Shown here: in pieces, positions 1 to 8,090 of the stretch
Layout: every line of letters starts with the position of its first letter
How positions within the stretch are numbered: position 1 is the first letter of the stretch
Assembly: GCA_900498135.1 (NCBI GenBank)
Contig: LR026961.1
Coordinates: 3,899,215-3,963,214 of the forward strand
Source: an uncultured Desulfatiglans sp.
Lineage (GTDB): Bacteria; Desulfobacterota; DSM-4660; Desulfatiglandales; Desulfatiglandaceae
Direction: 5' to 3'
Length of the DNA stretch: 64,000 nucleotides
Notes under the pieces: model-generated
The model's input: the letters and a program-made list of their open reading frames with translations, nothing else
What the model was told of the DNA's origin: nothing
Database searches by the model: none
Program-made: the position numbers and the translations under genes

Positions 1-19
1 GGAAGCTACAAAATGGCGT

Positions 20-155
20 CTATCCGGAAATGAGGATTTTTTGCCAATATCAAGGAAATCAAGCGTTTGTGCGGAGGCGACCTGCAGGTCGCCGCACAAA
101 CAAACGTGCAGATTGACGCCGAGATTGGCAAAAAAGACCATTTCCGGCTGGAAGC
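20..155 (+). repeat. Palindromic MITE-like element, copy a (left arm short)
   Basis: This copy has the family core: a GGCCAAT-like motif, the CGTTTG/CAAACG arms and the perfect palindrome GGCGACCTGCAGGTCGCC, closing with a TTTCCGG-CTGGAAGC end. The outer left arm found in 175-bp copies is missing. Its last base is part of the stop codon of the kinase gene that follows on the minus strand. The first bases of the window (GGAAGCTAC) resemble the right end of another copy, so a tandem neighbour may lie outside. Confidence 0.85.
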
Positions 156-1150
156 TAGAGGTAGCTGCCAGCCAGTTCAAAATAAGCGCGTGCGCTCCGG
201 ACAGCTTTCTCCTTTTCGAACGCCTCGATTCCGGGATCGTCCAACTGGAAGCTGATGACCTTGCCTCTCACAAAGGCCCTGTAAACCTTATAAAAGGTGA
301 GCAGTTCCTCGCCTTCCCCTTCCTCCGCGAATCTCCGGTAGGCTTCCCAGAACAGGTTGGAGAAGGCCGCGCCTCCGTGATAGTCGAGGTCCATCATCAG
401 GAAGGCGACGTCGGCGAGTGTATCCCCGTAGCGAAAACGATCGTTGAACTCGATGCAGTCGAAGATGGGAATCCCGTCGCTCAGGCAGATGTGCTCCATG
501 TGGAGATCCCCATGGCAGTCGCGGACCCTGCCGGCCGCAATCCGTTCTTCGAAGAGCGCCGCATGGTCGCGGTAAAAAGCGACGGTCCATTGCCGCAGCG
601 CCTCGAAAAGGGGCTGGTCGATGCTGGTCCCGCAGTATTTTTCGACCTGGGCGAAGTTCTCATCGGTGTTGACGCGGAAGGCCTCTGCGCGTCCGAAGGC
701 GTCGATTTCGGGAGAGCGTTGGGCGGTCCGGTGGAAATCGGCCAGCACCCGTGCGACACGCTCGACATCCTCCCCGTTCAACTCCCCGCGCGCGAAGACC
801 GCCTTCATCAGGCGTTCCTCCGGGATTCGGCGCATCTTCACCGCATGGTCCACCACCGCTCCGTGCCCGGCGCCTACGCGGTGTCTGAAGCCGTCGAAGA
901 CGACCGGGAGCACCCCTTCATAGATCTCGGGGGCCAAGCGACGGTTGAGGAGGACTTCCTGACGGCACGCATGCGCCCGATTTTCTAAGCTCGTAAAATC
1001 CAGAAAGCCGAAGTTGACGGGTTTCTTCACCTTGTAAACAAAGGCATCCGCTATAAAAACGAGCGAAATGTGGGTCTGGACGAGGCTTACACTGCGGGTC
1101 TCATCCGGAAAGGCAGCGGGCTCCAGGAGATCCTCCATCATGGCGCTCAT
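155..1150 (-). CDS. COG2187-type aminoglycoside-phosphotransferase-fold kinase
   Basis: The 331-aa protein resembles the N-terminal kinase half of the COG2187 family (predicted small-molecule kinases with the aminoglycoside phosphotransferase fold). A lysine-containing N-lobe (AFVYKVKKPVNFGFLDF) and the catalytic Brenner-type motif CHGDLHMEHI followed by FDCIEFND are visible. Many family members are about 500 aa, with a C-terminal P-loop domain; that domain is absent here. The start at 1150 gives an ATGA overlap with the upstream PHP gene; a longer reading to 1240 would overlap it by about 90 bp. The stop codon TAG straddles the edge of repeat copy a, so the C-terminus may have been reset by the insertion. 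The substrate is unknown. Confidence 0.8.
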   Translation of the reverse strand: MSAMMEDLLEPAAFPDETRSVSLVQTHISLVFIADAFVYKVKKPVNFGFLDFTSLENRAHACRQEVLLNRRLAPEIYEGVLPVVFDGFRHRVGAGHGAVVDHAVKMRRIPEERLMKAVFARGELNGEDVERVARVLADFHRTAQRSPEIDAFGRAEAFRVNTDENFAQVEKYCGTSIDQPLFEALRQWTVAFYRDHAALFEERIAAGRVRDCHGDLHMEHICLSDGIPIFDCIEFNDRFRYGDTLADVAFLMMDLDYHGGAAFSNLFWEAYRRFAEEGEGEELLTFYKVYRAFVRGKVISFQLDDPGIEAFEKEKAVRSARAYFELAGSYL

Positions 1151-2040
1151 GCCACCCCCCTTTCGAAGTGCACCCCAAACTGCTCGGCAACATAGAGCGG
1201 CACCGGGATGTTCCCCATGATCACCGGGTCCTGGTGGCAATCCGAGCCGCCGGTTACCATCAAGCCCTCATCCCTGGCAAACGCGAGATAGGCGGCGGTG
1301 GTCATCGGATCATGCCGGGAGTGCCAGCACTCCACCCCATCCAGGAAGGGCAGAAGCTTCCGGCGGATGATTTCATGTTGCTCCCTCACGTCCTTCGTCA
1401 GAGCGGAAAGAGAGGTCCCGTTGGGGTCGTTCGGGTGCGCCAGCACGAGCCGGCCGCCCGCTCCATGCACGAGTTCAGCCGCCTCTTCGAGTAAAAGCGG
1501 CAGTTTAGGGACATCACACCGCACCAGATAGCGGTCGAAGGCCTCCTGCCGGTTCCGTACAATCCCCTTTCGGACCATGTAATTGGCGATGTGAGGTCTA
1601 CCGAAGCTGCCGTCGACTGTTTCCTCGATGGCTTCCATGTCCGCGGCGGTGAAGGGTGCCCTGCCCTCCCTGGTAAACTCCGCATTGATCCGTTCGAGAA
1701 TCTTCTCCGCACGGCTGCGCCGAAAGGCCTTCAGCTGGAGCGTCTTGTCGAGGAGCCGCTGATCGCCCGCGTCATAGCCGTATCCGAGAACATCCAGCGA
1801 AACCGCCTTCCCCCCGCGGTAGTCCCGGTGCGAGAAGCTGATGTTCAACTCCACCCCTGTCAGATACACTATGCCCATCCGTCCGGCGACCGCTTCGATG
1901 CTTTCCTGGCACTCGACCGAGTCGTGGTCCGTGATGGAGAGCATCGTAATTCCACGGCGTCGGGCCTCGCGCAGGATCTCGCCTGCCTCCATTTTGCCGT
2001 CGGAACAAGTGCGCGAGTGGATGTGGAGATCAATTTTCAT
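1147..2040 (-). CDS. PHP-domain phosphoesterase
   Basis: The 297-aa PHP-domain metal-dependent phosphoesterase belongs to the COG0613 group, which includes 5'-3' exoribonuclease/nucleoside 3',5'-bisphosphate phosphatases. The metal motifs are present: DLHIHSRTCSDG at the N-terminus, TDHDSV near residue 40, an internal GVELN, LAHPND, and a C-terminal GGSDCH. It overlaps iorB by 11 bp and the kinase by 4 bp, so the three are probably co-translated. The family supports hydrolysis of small phosphoesters or short RNA; the exact substrate cannot be read from the sequence. Confidence 0.85.
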   Translation of the reverse strand: MKIDLHIHSRTCSDGKMEAGEILREARRRGITMLSITDHDSVECQESIEAVAGRMGIVYLTGVELNISFSHRDYRGGKAVSLDVLGYGYDAGDQRLLDKTLQLKAFRRSRAEKILERINAEFTREGRAPFTAADMEAIEETVDGSFGRPHIANYMVRKGIVRNRQEAFDRYLVRCDVPKLPLLLEEAAELVHGAGGRLVLAHPNDPNGTSLSALTKDVREQHEIIRRKLLPFLDGVECWHSRHDPMTTAAYLAFARDEGLMVTGGSDCHQDPVIMGNIPVPLYVAEQFGVHFERGVA

Positions 2041-2635
2041 AGGAGAGGACCATCTCCCGGCCTGTCTGAAGCGCCCGGCGGTTTGGCTCGAGTTTGGACA
2101 CGGGGAAAAGCTCCCCGATGACCGCCTCGACGTCCGGCTGCAGGATCGGCATCTCCTCCAAAGCGCAGAGGGCGCCCAGCATCACCATATTGAGCATGAT
2201 CGGACCGCCGAGTTCGATCGCCTGCTGTGTGCCTTCCAGCCAGTAAAGCCTTCGGGCGCAGGCTTCGATCGTAGCACGCATCCAATCCGGATCCGGATAA
2301 GCGACATCCCCTGCGATCACGTTCAGCGGATAGATCGGGCGCGAGTTGACGATGAAGGTGCAACCGTCGTTTCCGAATTCCGACAGGATTCGGACGGTCT
2401 CGAGCGGTTCGAGACCCACCACCACGTCCGCGCAGTTGGGGGGAATGATCGGGCTCAAAAGCCGCTCGTCCGAGACCCGGACGTGGCTCATCACAGGCCC
2501 TCCGCGCTGAGAAAGGCCGAAGGTCTCGCCAATGGTCACCTGCAGTCCCTTCTTGACCGCGGCCCGGCCGAGGATCTGCGAGGCCAGGACATTCCCCTGA
2601 CCGCCCACCCCTGTAATAATCAAATTCAACAGCAT
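2030..2635 (-). CDS. iorB: Indolepyruvate ferredoxin oxidoreductase, beta subunit
   Basis: The 201-aa gamma-type subunit of the 2-oxoacid:ferredoxin oxidoreductase superfamily starts MLLNLIITGVGGQGNVLASQ, with the GVGGQG nucleotide/CoA-binding-like loop, and continues with SQRGGPVMSHVR and the PNCADVVVGLEP segment typical of IorB. With IorA it oxidatively decarboxylates aryl pyruvates from aromatic amino-acid degradation to aryl-acetyl-CoA, or runs in reverse for synthesis, with ferredoxin as carrier. The start at 2635 is chosen because GAGGAAA lies 5-6 bases upstream and the conserved fold begins there. The gap to iorA is 52 bp. Confidence 0.93.
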   Translation of the reverse strand: MLLNLIITGVGGQGNVLASQILGRAAVKKGLQVTIGETFGLSQRGGPVMSHVRVSDERLLSPIIPPNCADVVVGLEPLETVRILSEFGNDGCTFIVNSRPIYPLNVIAGDVAYPDPDWMRATIEACARRLYWLEGTQQAIELGGPIMLNMVMLGALCALEEMPILQPDVEAVIGELFPVSKLEPNRRALQTGREMVLSYEN

Positions 2636-2687
2636 GATTTCCTCGGTTTTCCTGAGCGCAGCGAAATGCGCCGTTTGCCGGATCGTC

Positions 2688-4589
2688 TTATTTCCGTTCA
2701 CGAATGATGGCGCCCTGCGGGCAGATGTCGGCGCAGATGCCGCAACCCACGCAGATCACCTCATCGATGATCGACTTCTGCGCCTTCTCATCCCAAACGA
2801 GGCCCGGGCAGCGAAAGACTCGCGTGCAATAGCGGTTGCAGCCGCAGGCCTCCCCCAGGCACTTCTCCTGATCGACACGCATACGGAAAGGGAACCCCCC
2901 CTCCCTTCCCTGAACCAGGGCGCATTTCCGCCTCAGAATCAGAACGCGCGGTCCTTCCTGCTGTATCAACCCGTACAACGTTTGGGCAGTCTCTTCCATC
3001 CTGTAGGGGTCGGAGACGGCAACCGTAACCCCGAGCGAACGGCACAGGGCCTCGACGTCAACCGGCTCGGTGGAGTTCCCCATGGCCGTCTTTCCAGTGC
3101 CTGGGTGGGGTTGAAAACCCGTCATGGCGGTGGCGCTGTTGTCCAAAATGAGCAGCAGGATGTCGGCCTGGTTGAATTTTGCGTTGACAAGTCCGGGCAG
3201 CCCCGCGTGAAAAAAGGTGGAATCACCACAGACGGTCACCACAGGCTGATCGAATCCAAGGCTGGTGAGTTTCCCGTAGCCGCAGGCCAAACCGATCCCG
3301 GAGCCCATGGCGTGAACGGATTTGACCTGGTTGAAACCCGTAGGCCAGATCCCCATCGTGTAACAACCGATGTCCCCCGATACGAAACCGTTCCGGCCAT
3401 CCCAGGCAAGGGCCTTTTTGACGGCGTAATAAGACCCTCGATGAGGACAGCCGGGGCAGAATCCGAACTCGCGAAGCGGAAGCGAATCGCCGATCAGCGC
3501 TGCCACCTTATGCCGATAGGTTTCATCGAGCCAGTCGATCTCGAAAAAGGAGCCCATCACGTCCATGAGGTGCGCCGGGGTGAGTTCTCCGCACGCCGGG
3601 ATATGCCCAGAGGTCTTGCCGAAAAACTCCCGCACGCCGATCCGCGTCCCCAAGTCTGCCGCAAGCGCCTTTACCGAGTCCTCCACGAACGGGTCGACGT
3701 CTTCGGCAAAAAGGATGCGCCTCGAGCGTTCGAGCTGACGCGCGACGAACTCGGCGGGGAGCGGCCATGTCGTCCCCAGTTTGAGGATTGCAACCCTTTC
3801 CCCCAAACCGAGCAGGTCCCGCGCCTCCGAGGCGTAGCTCCAGGCGCAGCCTGAAGCGATCACCAGGAGTTCGGGCTTTTCGGGGCCCACATAGGAATTG
3901 AAAGGGGAACTTTCGAAAAGCCGCGCCGCCTCCTCCAGTTTCCGGTGGCGCCCCGCGTGCTTGGCAACCACCGGGAAGGTGTGGAATGCCCGCCTGGGGT
4001 CGAACCAGGGGCGCGTGTCGAGAGAAGGAAGCGCCCCTACCTGAACACACGAACGTGTGTGGGAGAGCCTCGAGACACTCCGGAGCATGACCACGTTCGA
4101 AATCTTCTCCGAGAGTTCGAAGGCCCAGCGGGTCATCTCCAGGGCCTCCTGCGGTGTTGTAGGCTCGAGGAGAGGAATGTCGGTCATGCGGGCGAACAGG
4201 CGTGCATCCTCCTCGTTCGTGCTGGAGATACCGGAAGGGTCGTCGCAGGAAATCAAAACGATGCCCGCTTTGGTGCCGGACAGCGTCAGGTTGGTCAGGA
4301 AGTCGGAGGCGACGTTCACGCCGTTCTGCTTCATGCTGACCATGGCGCGGCATCCCGCGAAAGACGCGGCGGTAGCTGCTTCGAGGGCCACCTTCTCATT
4401 GGTCGACCACTCGACGTACATCGGCAGATCCTTGCTGCACTCGGCAAGGGTTTCGAGGATCTCCGAAGAAGGGTTTCCGGGGTAAGCCGCGCAGAAGACC
4501 GCACCTCCCTCCAACACCCCTCGGGCAATCGCCTCGTTTCCCTGAAGGAGGGCCGTTTCACCGGGTTGAAAGGCTGCAATGCGGTTCAT
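2688..4589 (-). CDS. iorA: Indolepyruvate ferredoxin oxidoreductase, alpha subunit
   Basis: The 633-aa TPP-dependent subunit of indolepyruvate:ferredoxin oxidoreductase begins MNRIAAFQPGETALLQGNEA. It has the pyrimidine-binding N-domain, a TPP site around residues 370-440 (CPGCPHRGSYY, GDIGCYTMG, CGDSTFFHAG) and a C-terminal dicluster ferredoxin domain (CLGEACGCNRYC and CVGCGICADICPQGA). The cytosolic enzyme funnels electrons from aryl-pyruvate oxidation to ferredoxin. Its start overlaps the stop of the upstream FrhB-like gene as ATGA, so translation is coupled. Length is normal for IorA. Confidence 0.95.
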   Translation of the reverse strand: MNRIAAFQPGETALLQGNEAIARGVLEGGAVFCAAYPGNPSSEILETLAECSKDLPMYVEWSTNEKVALEAATAASFAGCRAMVSMKQNGVNVASDFLTNLTLSGTKAGIVLISCDDPSGISSTNEEDARLFARMTDIPLLEPTTPQEALEMTRWAFELSEKISNVVMLRSVSRLSHTRSCVQVGALPSLDTRPWFDPRRAFHTFPVVAKHAGRHRKLEEAARLFESSPFNSYVGPEKPELLVIASGCAWSYASEARDLLGLGERVAILKLGTTWPLPAEFVARQLERSRRILFAEDVDPFVEDSVKALAADLGTRIGVREFFGKTSGHIPACGELTPAHLMDVMGSFFEIDWLDETYRHKVAALIGDSLPLREFGFCPGCPHRGSYYAVKKALAWDGRNGFVSGDIGCYTMGIWPTGFNQVKSVHAMGSGIGLACGYGKLTSLGFDQPVVTVCGDSTFFHAGLPGLVNAKFNQADILLLILDNSATAMTGFQPHPGTGKTAMGNSTEPVDVEALCRSLGVTVAVSDPYRMEETAQTLYGLIQQEGPRVLILRRKCALVQGREGGFPFRMRVDQEKCLGEACGCNRYCTRVFRCPGLVWDEKAQKSIIDEVICVGCGICADICPQGAIIRERK

Positions 4590-5647
4590 GATTGACCTCC
4601 CCGGATCTCGGAAAGGGCCTCTTCCCCTCTCCGGCGCTTGTTTCGGGCCGCTTCTGCAAGGTGCTCGAGGTTGGCTTCCGGTAAAGGACGAACCTCCACG
4701 AGGCCGGCCGCACACGAATCCGCGAAAAGCCTTCGCCCGGTTTCCGTCCGGACCAGGACCGTGTTCCAGCCCGGGTATCCCTCGGCTGCGCCTATCGAGA
4801 TATCCGCGTATTCTGCGGTCATATCCCGGCAGATCCGGCATCCCTTCTGGATGGCAGGCCTAATTTCGTCCAAAGGAAAATGTCTCATCCCCTGCGAGGT
4901 GTCGACGTCGAAGCGAGCGGCCGGCGGTGGCGGAATATCGTATTTGCGGGCGGGAGCATCGATTCCCTCGCTCTTCAGAAAATCGCGGAGGACGCGATAA
5001 TCTAGCGCCCATGTGCAGAAAAGCCCCAGTTTGAGTTCAACCGCACCGCTCCTTTCCGAGCCGTCAGGCTGAAGCTTTGCCAACCGCTCGAGGGCGATCA
5101 TCTGGCAGGGAAGCCCGACCACGGCCATCCGGGTGGCGCCATTCCCGTAGGCACGGTTCATGGCCGCGAGTCCTCCTGCTGCATTGTAACGGGAACCCGC
5201 ACACGCAAGGATCTCTTCGCGGCTCCGGGCGAGGGTCCCGGCAGGCGCCTCGCCCCCCCCCTTCGTGGTGAGGACGACGTTGTCCACGACTCCGCTTTCC
5301 AGAGAGCGGACGAGGAGCGAGGAGACCATGCCGCCATACTGGCTTCCGGCGGTGATCTCGTCGTCCGTACCCCTGGCCATGTGGATCTCCAGGCAAGTCC
5401 CGATTCCATCAGGGACGGAGAGCGCCCCTTCGATGCCCCCAGGCTTTTGAGGTCCCCCGGCGCACTGTGGGCAGATCTGATAACACCGGCTGTTCTCGGC
5501 GTGGCAACGGTCGATGACTACGATCCGTCCGTCCTTGTATTCCTGATATGGGCAAAGGCCGACGCAGGCTCCGCAGCCGACGCAAAGCCCCGGACCGATC
5601 ACCTGTTCGATCAGGCCGGTCTGCCCTCCATTAAGGCTGGGTTGCAT
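4586..5647 (-). CDS. Coenzyme F420 hydrogenase/dehydrogenase beta-subunit family protein
   Basis: The 353-aa iron-sulfur flavoprotein of the FrhB/FdhB family has an N-terminal four-cysteine motif CVGCGACVGLCPY near residues 22-34, further cysteines (CHAENSRCYQICPQC) and the SQYGGMVSSLL plus GLPCQMIAL segments usual for this family. Members reduce F420 or exchange electrons between ferredoxin and flavin. Position as first gene of the iorAB operon suggests it links indolepyruvate oxidation to another carrier; the partner is inferred. The start at 5647 has GGGGAT upstream and lies about 28 bp behind a strong promoter (5682-5709). Confidence 0.88.
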   Translation of the reverse strand: MQPSLNGGQTGLIEQVIGPGLCVGCGACVGLCPYQEYKDGRIVVIDRCHAENSRCYQICPQCAGGPQKPGGIEGALSVPDGIGTCLEIHMARGTDDEITAGSQYGGMVSSLLVRSLESGVVDNVVLTTKGGGEAPAGTLARSREEILACAGSRYNAAGGLAAMNRAYGNGATRMAVVGLPCQMIALERLAKLQPDGSERSGAVELKLGLFCTWALDYRVLRDFLKSEGIDAPARKYDIPPPPAARFDVDTSQGMRHFPLDEIRPAIQKGCRICRDMTAEYADISIGAAEGYPGWNTVLVRTETGRRLFADSCAAGLVEVRPLPEANLEHLAEAARNKRRRGEEALSEIRGGQS

Positions 5648-5681
5648 GGAAGATCCCCTTGTCAATGAGTTTTGGTGCAGT

Positions 5682-5709
5682 TTTATATGAGCCAAGGCAC
5701 GATGGTCAA
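5682..5709 (-). promoter_or_regulatory. Sigma70 promoter of the iorAB operon
   Basis: Minus strand: -35 TTGACC (5704-5709), 16-bp spacer, -10 TATAAA (5682-5687). The predicted start near 5675 leaves a leader of about 28 nt before the FrhB-like gene. Confidence 0.75.
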
Positions 5710-5750
5710 GCTAGAAATACCGAACTGAGGCGAGGACCACACCCGCATAC

Positions 5751-5770
5751 AAAAAAAGGACCCCCGGTCC
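5751..5770 (-). terminator. Rho-independent terminator behind the lytic transglycosylase
   Basis: On the minus strand GGACC-GGG-GGTCC forms a short GC-rich stem followed directly by seven T residues. It lies about 150 bp after the transglycosylase stop and just upstream of the iorAB promoter. I recognise no riboswitch or RNA gene in 5771-5917; it is read as the 3' untranslated region. Confidence 0.65.
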
Positions 5771-5917
5771 GGTCAGTTTTGCAAACACCGGCTTGGGGGG
5801 CGAATAAATCATAAGGGAAAAGCCTTCTCGTCAGCGCAAAGGAAAACCCGGCTGGGTACACCCTCCCCGGACAGGCCCGGCAGCCTCAACCCTTAGTGGA
5901 CTCACACCCGGCTTGCT

Positions 5918-6640
5918 TCAAGCGTTCTCGGAATCCCAGCCAACCTCCACTTGTTCGAGATGGCGTTGGCGGTAATACTGATAATACCCGAATACCTTCT
6001 CCACATAAGCCCGAGTGGCCTTGAAAGGCGGGACCCCTCGATGTTCCAGCACGGCGCCCAGGCCCGCGTTGTAAGCGGCCAGCGCAAGCGTTACATTGCC
6101 TTTGAACCGGTCGAGGAGTTTTTTCAGATACCGAACGCCGCCATCGATGTTGTGGGCCGGATTGTAGACATCCTTTACGCCCAACGATTCAGCGGTCTCA
6201 GGCATCAACTGCATCAAACCCACGGCTCCTCTTGGGGAAACTGCCTTTGGGTTGTACCCCGATTCGGCCATGATGACGGCCTTGATAAGCACGGGATCGA
6301 CCTCGTAGCGCTCCGCTGCCGAGCGAATCAGCGGCTTGAGGTGTGGACCGACCGGTTTGCCCTTCGCATAGGCGATCTGTTCCGTCTTTGCTTTCACGCC
6401 CCCCTTCCGCACCTCGGCCTCCTTCTGGACCTCGGCCTCCTCTTGATCCGCCGCCTCTTCTCTGAAGAACGCATCGGGCGTAAAGGCCAGACACCAAAGA
6501 TCGATCTGTTTGGAAGAATGGGGTGTGCTCTGGGGAGCAGGCTGAAAGAAGACCGGGATGAAAGCCAGAAGCAGAAAGCATATCCCGATCCCTCGGCTAA
6601 ACTCACTCAGCCGGAAAGGCCTCAGGATTTCCGTAGCCAT
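5918..6640 (-). CDS. Lytic murein transglycosylase, SLT family
   Basis: The 240-aa secreted peptidoglycan lytic transglycosylase has an N-terminal signal or anchor segment (GIGICFLLLAFIPVFF), a charged E/K-rich linker and a C-terminal SLT domain. The catalytic glutamate is in IMAESGYNPKAVSPRGAVGL, followed by MQLMPETAESLGV and the AAYNAG motif, so the active site looks complete. It would cleave glycan strands in the periplasm. The start at 6640 is preceded by GGAGG at 8-bp spacing; an upstream TTG at 6655 would overlap that site. It has its own promoter at 6674-6702. Confidence 0.92.
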   Translation of the reverse strand: MATEILRPFRLSEFSRGIGICFLLLAFIPVFFQPAPQSTPHSSKQIDLWCLAFTPDAFFREEAADQEEAEVQKEAEVRKGGVKAKTEQIAYAKGKPVGPHLKPLIRSAAERYEVDPVLIKAVIMAESGYNPKAVSPRGAVGLMQLMPETAESLGVKDVYNPAHNIDGGVRYLKKLLDRFKGNVTLALAAYNAGLGAVLEHRGVPPFKATRAYVEKVFGYYQYYRQRHLEQVEVGWDSENA

Positions 6641-6673
6641 AGAAATAACCTCCAAAATTGGGGATAACTCTGA

Positions 6674-6702
6674 ATTTTATTGGCGGACTTCCAGGATGTC
6701 AA
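6674..6702 (-). promoter_or_regulatory. Sigma70 promoter of the lytic transglycosylase
   Basis: Minus strand: perfect -35 TTGACA (6697-6702), 17-bp spacer, -10 TAAAAT (6674-6679), about 35 bp before the start codon. Confidence 0.8.
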
Positions 6703-6792
6703 CCCGTTTTGGCACACCCCGCCCATGGCCGCCCCAACACGAAGGGAGAGAAATCGAAGGATTTTACCGCAGAAGCCGCTTCTACTATAATG

Positions 6793-6967
6793 TGTCCATC
6801 CGGAAATGATTTCGCGGTAGGACTAAGTTTCCAATCCGGAAATGAGGATTTTTGGCCAATATCAAGGAAATCAAGCGTTTGCGCGGAGGCGACCTGCAGG
6901 TCGCCGCACAAGCAAACGTGCAGATTGACGCCGAGATTGGCCAAAAAGACCATTTCCGGATGGAAAC
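6793..6967 (+). repeat. Palindromic MITE-like element, copy b (intact, 175 bp)
   Basis: This reference copy of the short form begins TGTCCATCCGGAAATG and ends with its inverted counterpart CATTTCCGGATGGAAAC. Nested inside are a second inverted pair (TTGGCCAAT/ATTGGCCAA), the CGTTTG/CAAACG pair and the central 18-bp palindrome GGCGACCTGCAGGTCGCC. The flanks TATAATG (6786-6792) and TAGAATG (6968-6974) match at 6 of 7 positions, consistent with a target duplication that has mutated. Confidence 0.9.
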
Positions 6968-7049
6968 TAGAATGATGCCTCTGAAAGTGCTATATTAAAA
7001 GATTTATATTTGTACCATAAATAGTGCTTTTTTCGCACAGTGTGTAAAG

Positions 7050-7222
7050 AAAAATCCTCATTTCCGGATTGGAAGCCGGATTCTACCGCGAAATCATTTC
7101 CGGATGACCGCTAGCAAGGAAATCAAGCCTCCATACGGAGGCGACCTGTACAGCCCGCAGCACGAGCATGCGTAGAGGTTAACTCCCAGATTGTGAAAAA
7201 AGACCGGTTTCGAATGAAAACT
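7050..7222 (+). repeat. Palindromic element, copy c (degenerate, rearranged)
   Basis: The left 60 bp is an element arm in inverted orientation (CCTCATTTCCGGATTGGAA and ATCATTTCCGGATGACC). It is joined to a decayed core in direct orientation (AAGGAAATCAAG, GGAGGCGACCTG) that lacks its own left arm. This looks like a recombinant or deletion product of two copies. The rest of 6641-7262 holds only copy b, the transglycosylase promoter and the start-proximal sequence of the next gene. Confidence 0.7.
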
Positions 7223-7262
7223 CGGTTTACCCTTGTATCTCACCTGCAAAAGGAGGCCCCGG

Positions 7263-8090
7263 ATGCAGAAGAAGTTAGAATCGGCGAAACGTTTTCTCGC
7301 GCCAGAGATAGGACGGACGCCCCGCATTGCGATGATCACGGGAACGGGGCTCGATGCAGTAACGGAAGCCCTGGAGGTGGACACCCGCATTCCTTATGCG
7401 GAAATCCCCCATTTTCCGGTCTCGACCACCGAAGGCCACCGCGGAACGCTGGCCGTCGGAACATTCGCCGGCAAACGGCTGATCGCCCTCGAAGGCCGCT
7501 TTCATCTCTACGAAGGTTACTCGGCTGCAGAAATTGCTCTCCCGATCCGCGTCATGCGGCTGCTGGGCGTAACGCACCTTTTCATATCGAGCGCCGCCGG
7601 AGGCCTCAACCCCCGCTTCAACCCCGGCGATCTCATGCTGATCATTGACCACATCAATTTGACGGGAAAGTCTCCTCTCACGGGGTCCAACCTCGAATCG
7701 CTCGGTCCCAGGTTTCCGGACTTGACGAGGGCTTACGCCCCGAATCTCCAGCGGCTCGCTTCGGCAGCCGCCCTCCAGGAGCGGATGGAACTTCAAAAAG
7801 GCGTATATGCGGCCGTCCACGGTCCGCATCTCGAGACGCCCTCCGAAACCCGCTTTTTGAGACTCATTGGAGGCGACGCCGTCGGGATGTCCACAGTAAT
7901 GGAAACCATCGCTGCGGTGCATTGTGGACTGAAAGTCCTTGCGATCGCTGTCATAGCCAATGTCAACCGGCCTGACCTCATGGAGGAAATCAGCCTCGAC
8001 GACGTCATCGCCCGCGCGAATCAGGCCAGCCCGAAGCTGGCGCGTCTCTGGGGGCGGATCATGAGCTTGATGGAGGAGGATTCTTTCTGA
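7263..8090 (+). CDS. Purine nucleoside phosphorylase / MTA-MTI phosphorylase family
   Basis: The 275-aa trimeric-type nucleoside phosphorylase (PNP/MTAP family) shows the phosphate loop ITGTGLDAV, EGRFHLYEGY, SSAAGGLNPRFNPGDLM, HGPHLETPSE and GDAVGMSTVMETIAA, in the usual order and spacing. It catalyses phosphorolysis of purine nucleosides or 5'-methylthio derivatives to base and sugar-1-phosphate in the cytosol. Because the next gene is an MTA/SAH deaminase, inosine-type or methylthioinosine substrates are likely (inference). The start at 7263 has AAGGAGG at ideal distance; an earlier ATG at 7233 lacks one. Confidence 0.9.
   Translation: MQKKLESAKRFLAPEIGRTPRIAMITGTGLDAVTEALEVDTRIPYAEIPHFPVSTTEGHRGTLAVGTFAGKRLIALEGRFHLYEGYSAAEIALPIRVMRLLGVTHLFISSAAGGLNPRFNPGDLMLIIDHINLTGKSPLTGSNLESLGPRFPDLTRAYAPNLQRLASAAALQERMELQKGVYAAVHGPHLETPSETRFLRLIGGDAVGMSTVMETIAAVHCGLKVLAIAVIANVNRPDLMEEISLDDVIARANQASPKLARLWGRIMSLMEEDSF

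Noticed and set aside
2634-3854. 406-codon plus-strand frame
   Set aside because: Antisense to iorA/iorB; no protein motif.
5771-5917. Possible riboswitch or small RNA between the transglycosylase and iorAB
   Set aside because: A terminator follows it and a promoter for iorAB lies after that terminator, so the region is most simply the 3' UTR of the transglycosylase. No known riboswitch core was recognised.
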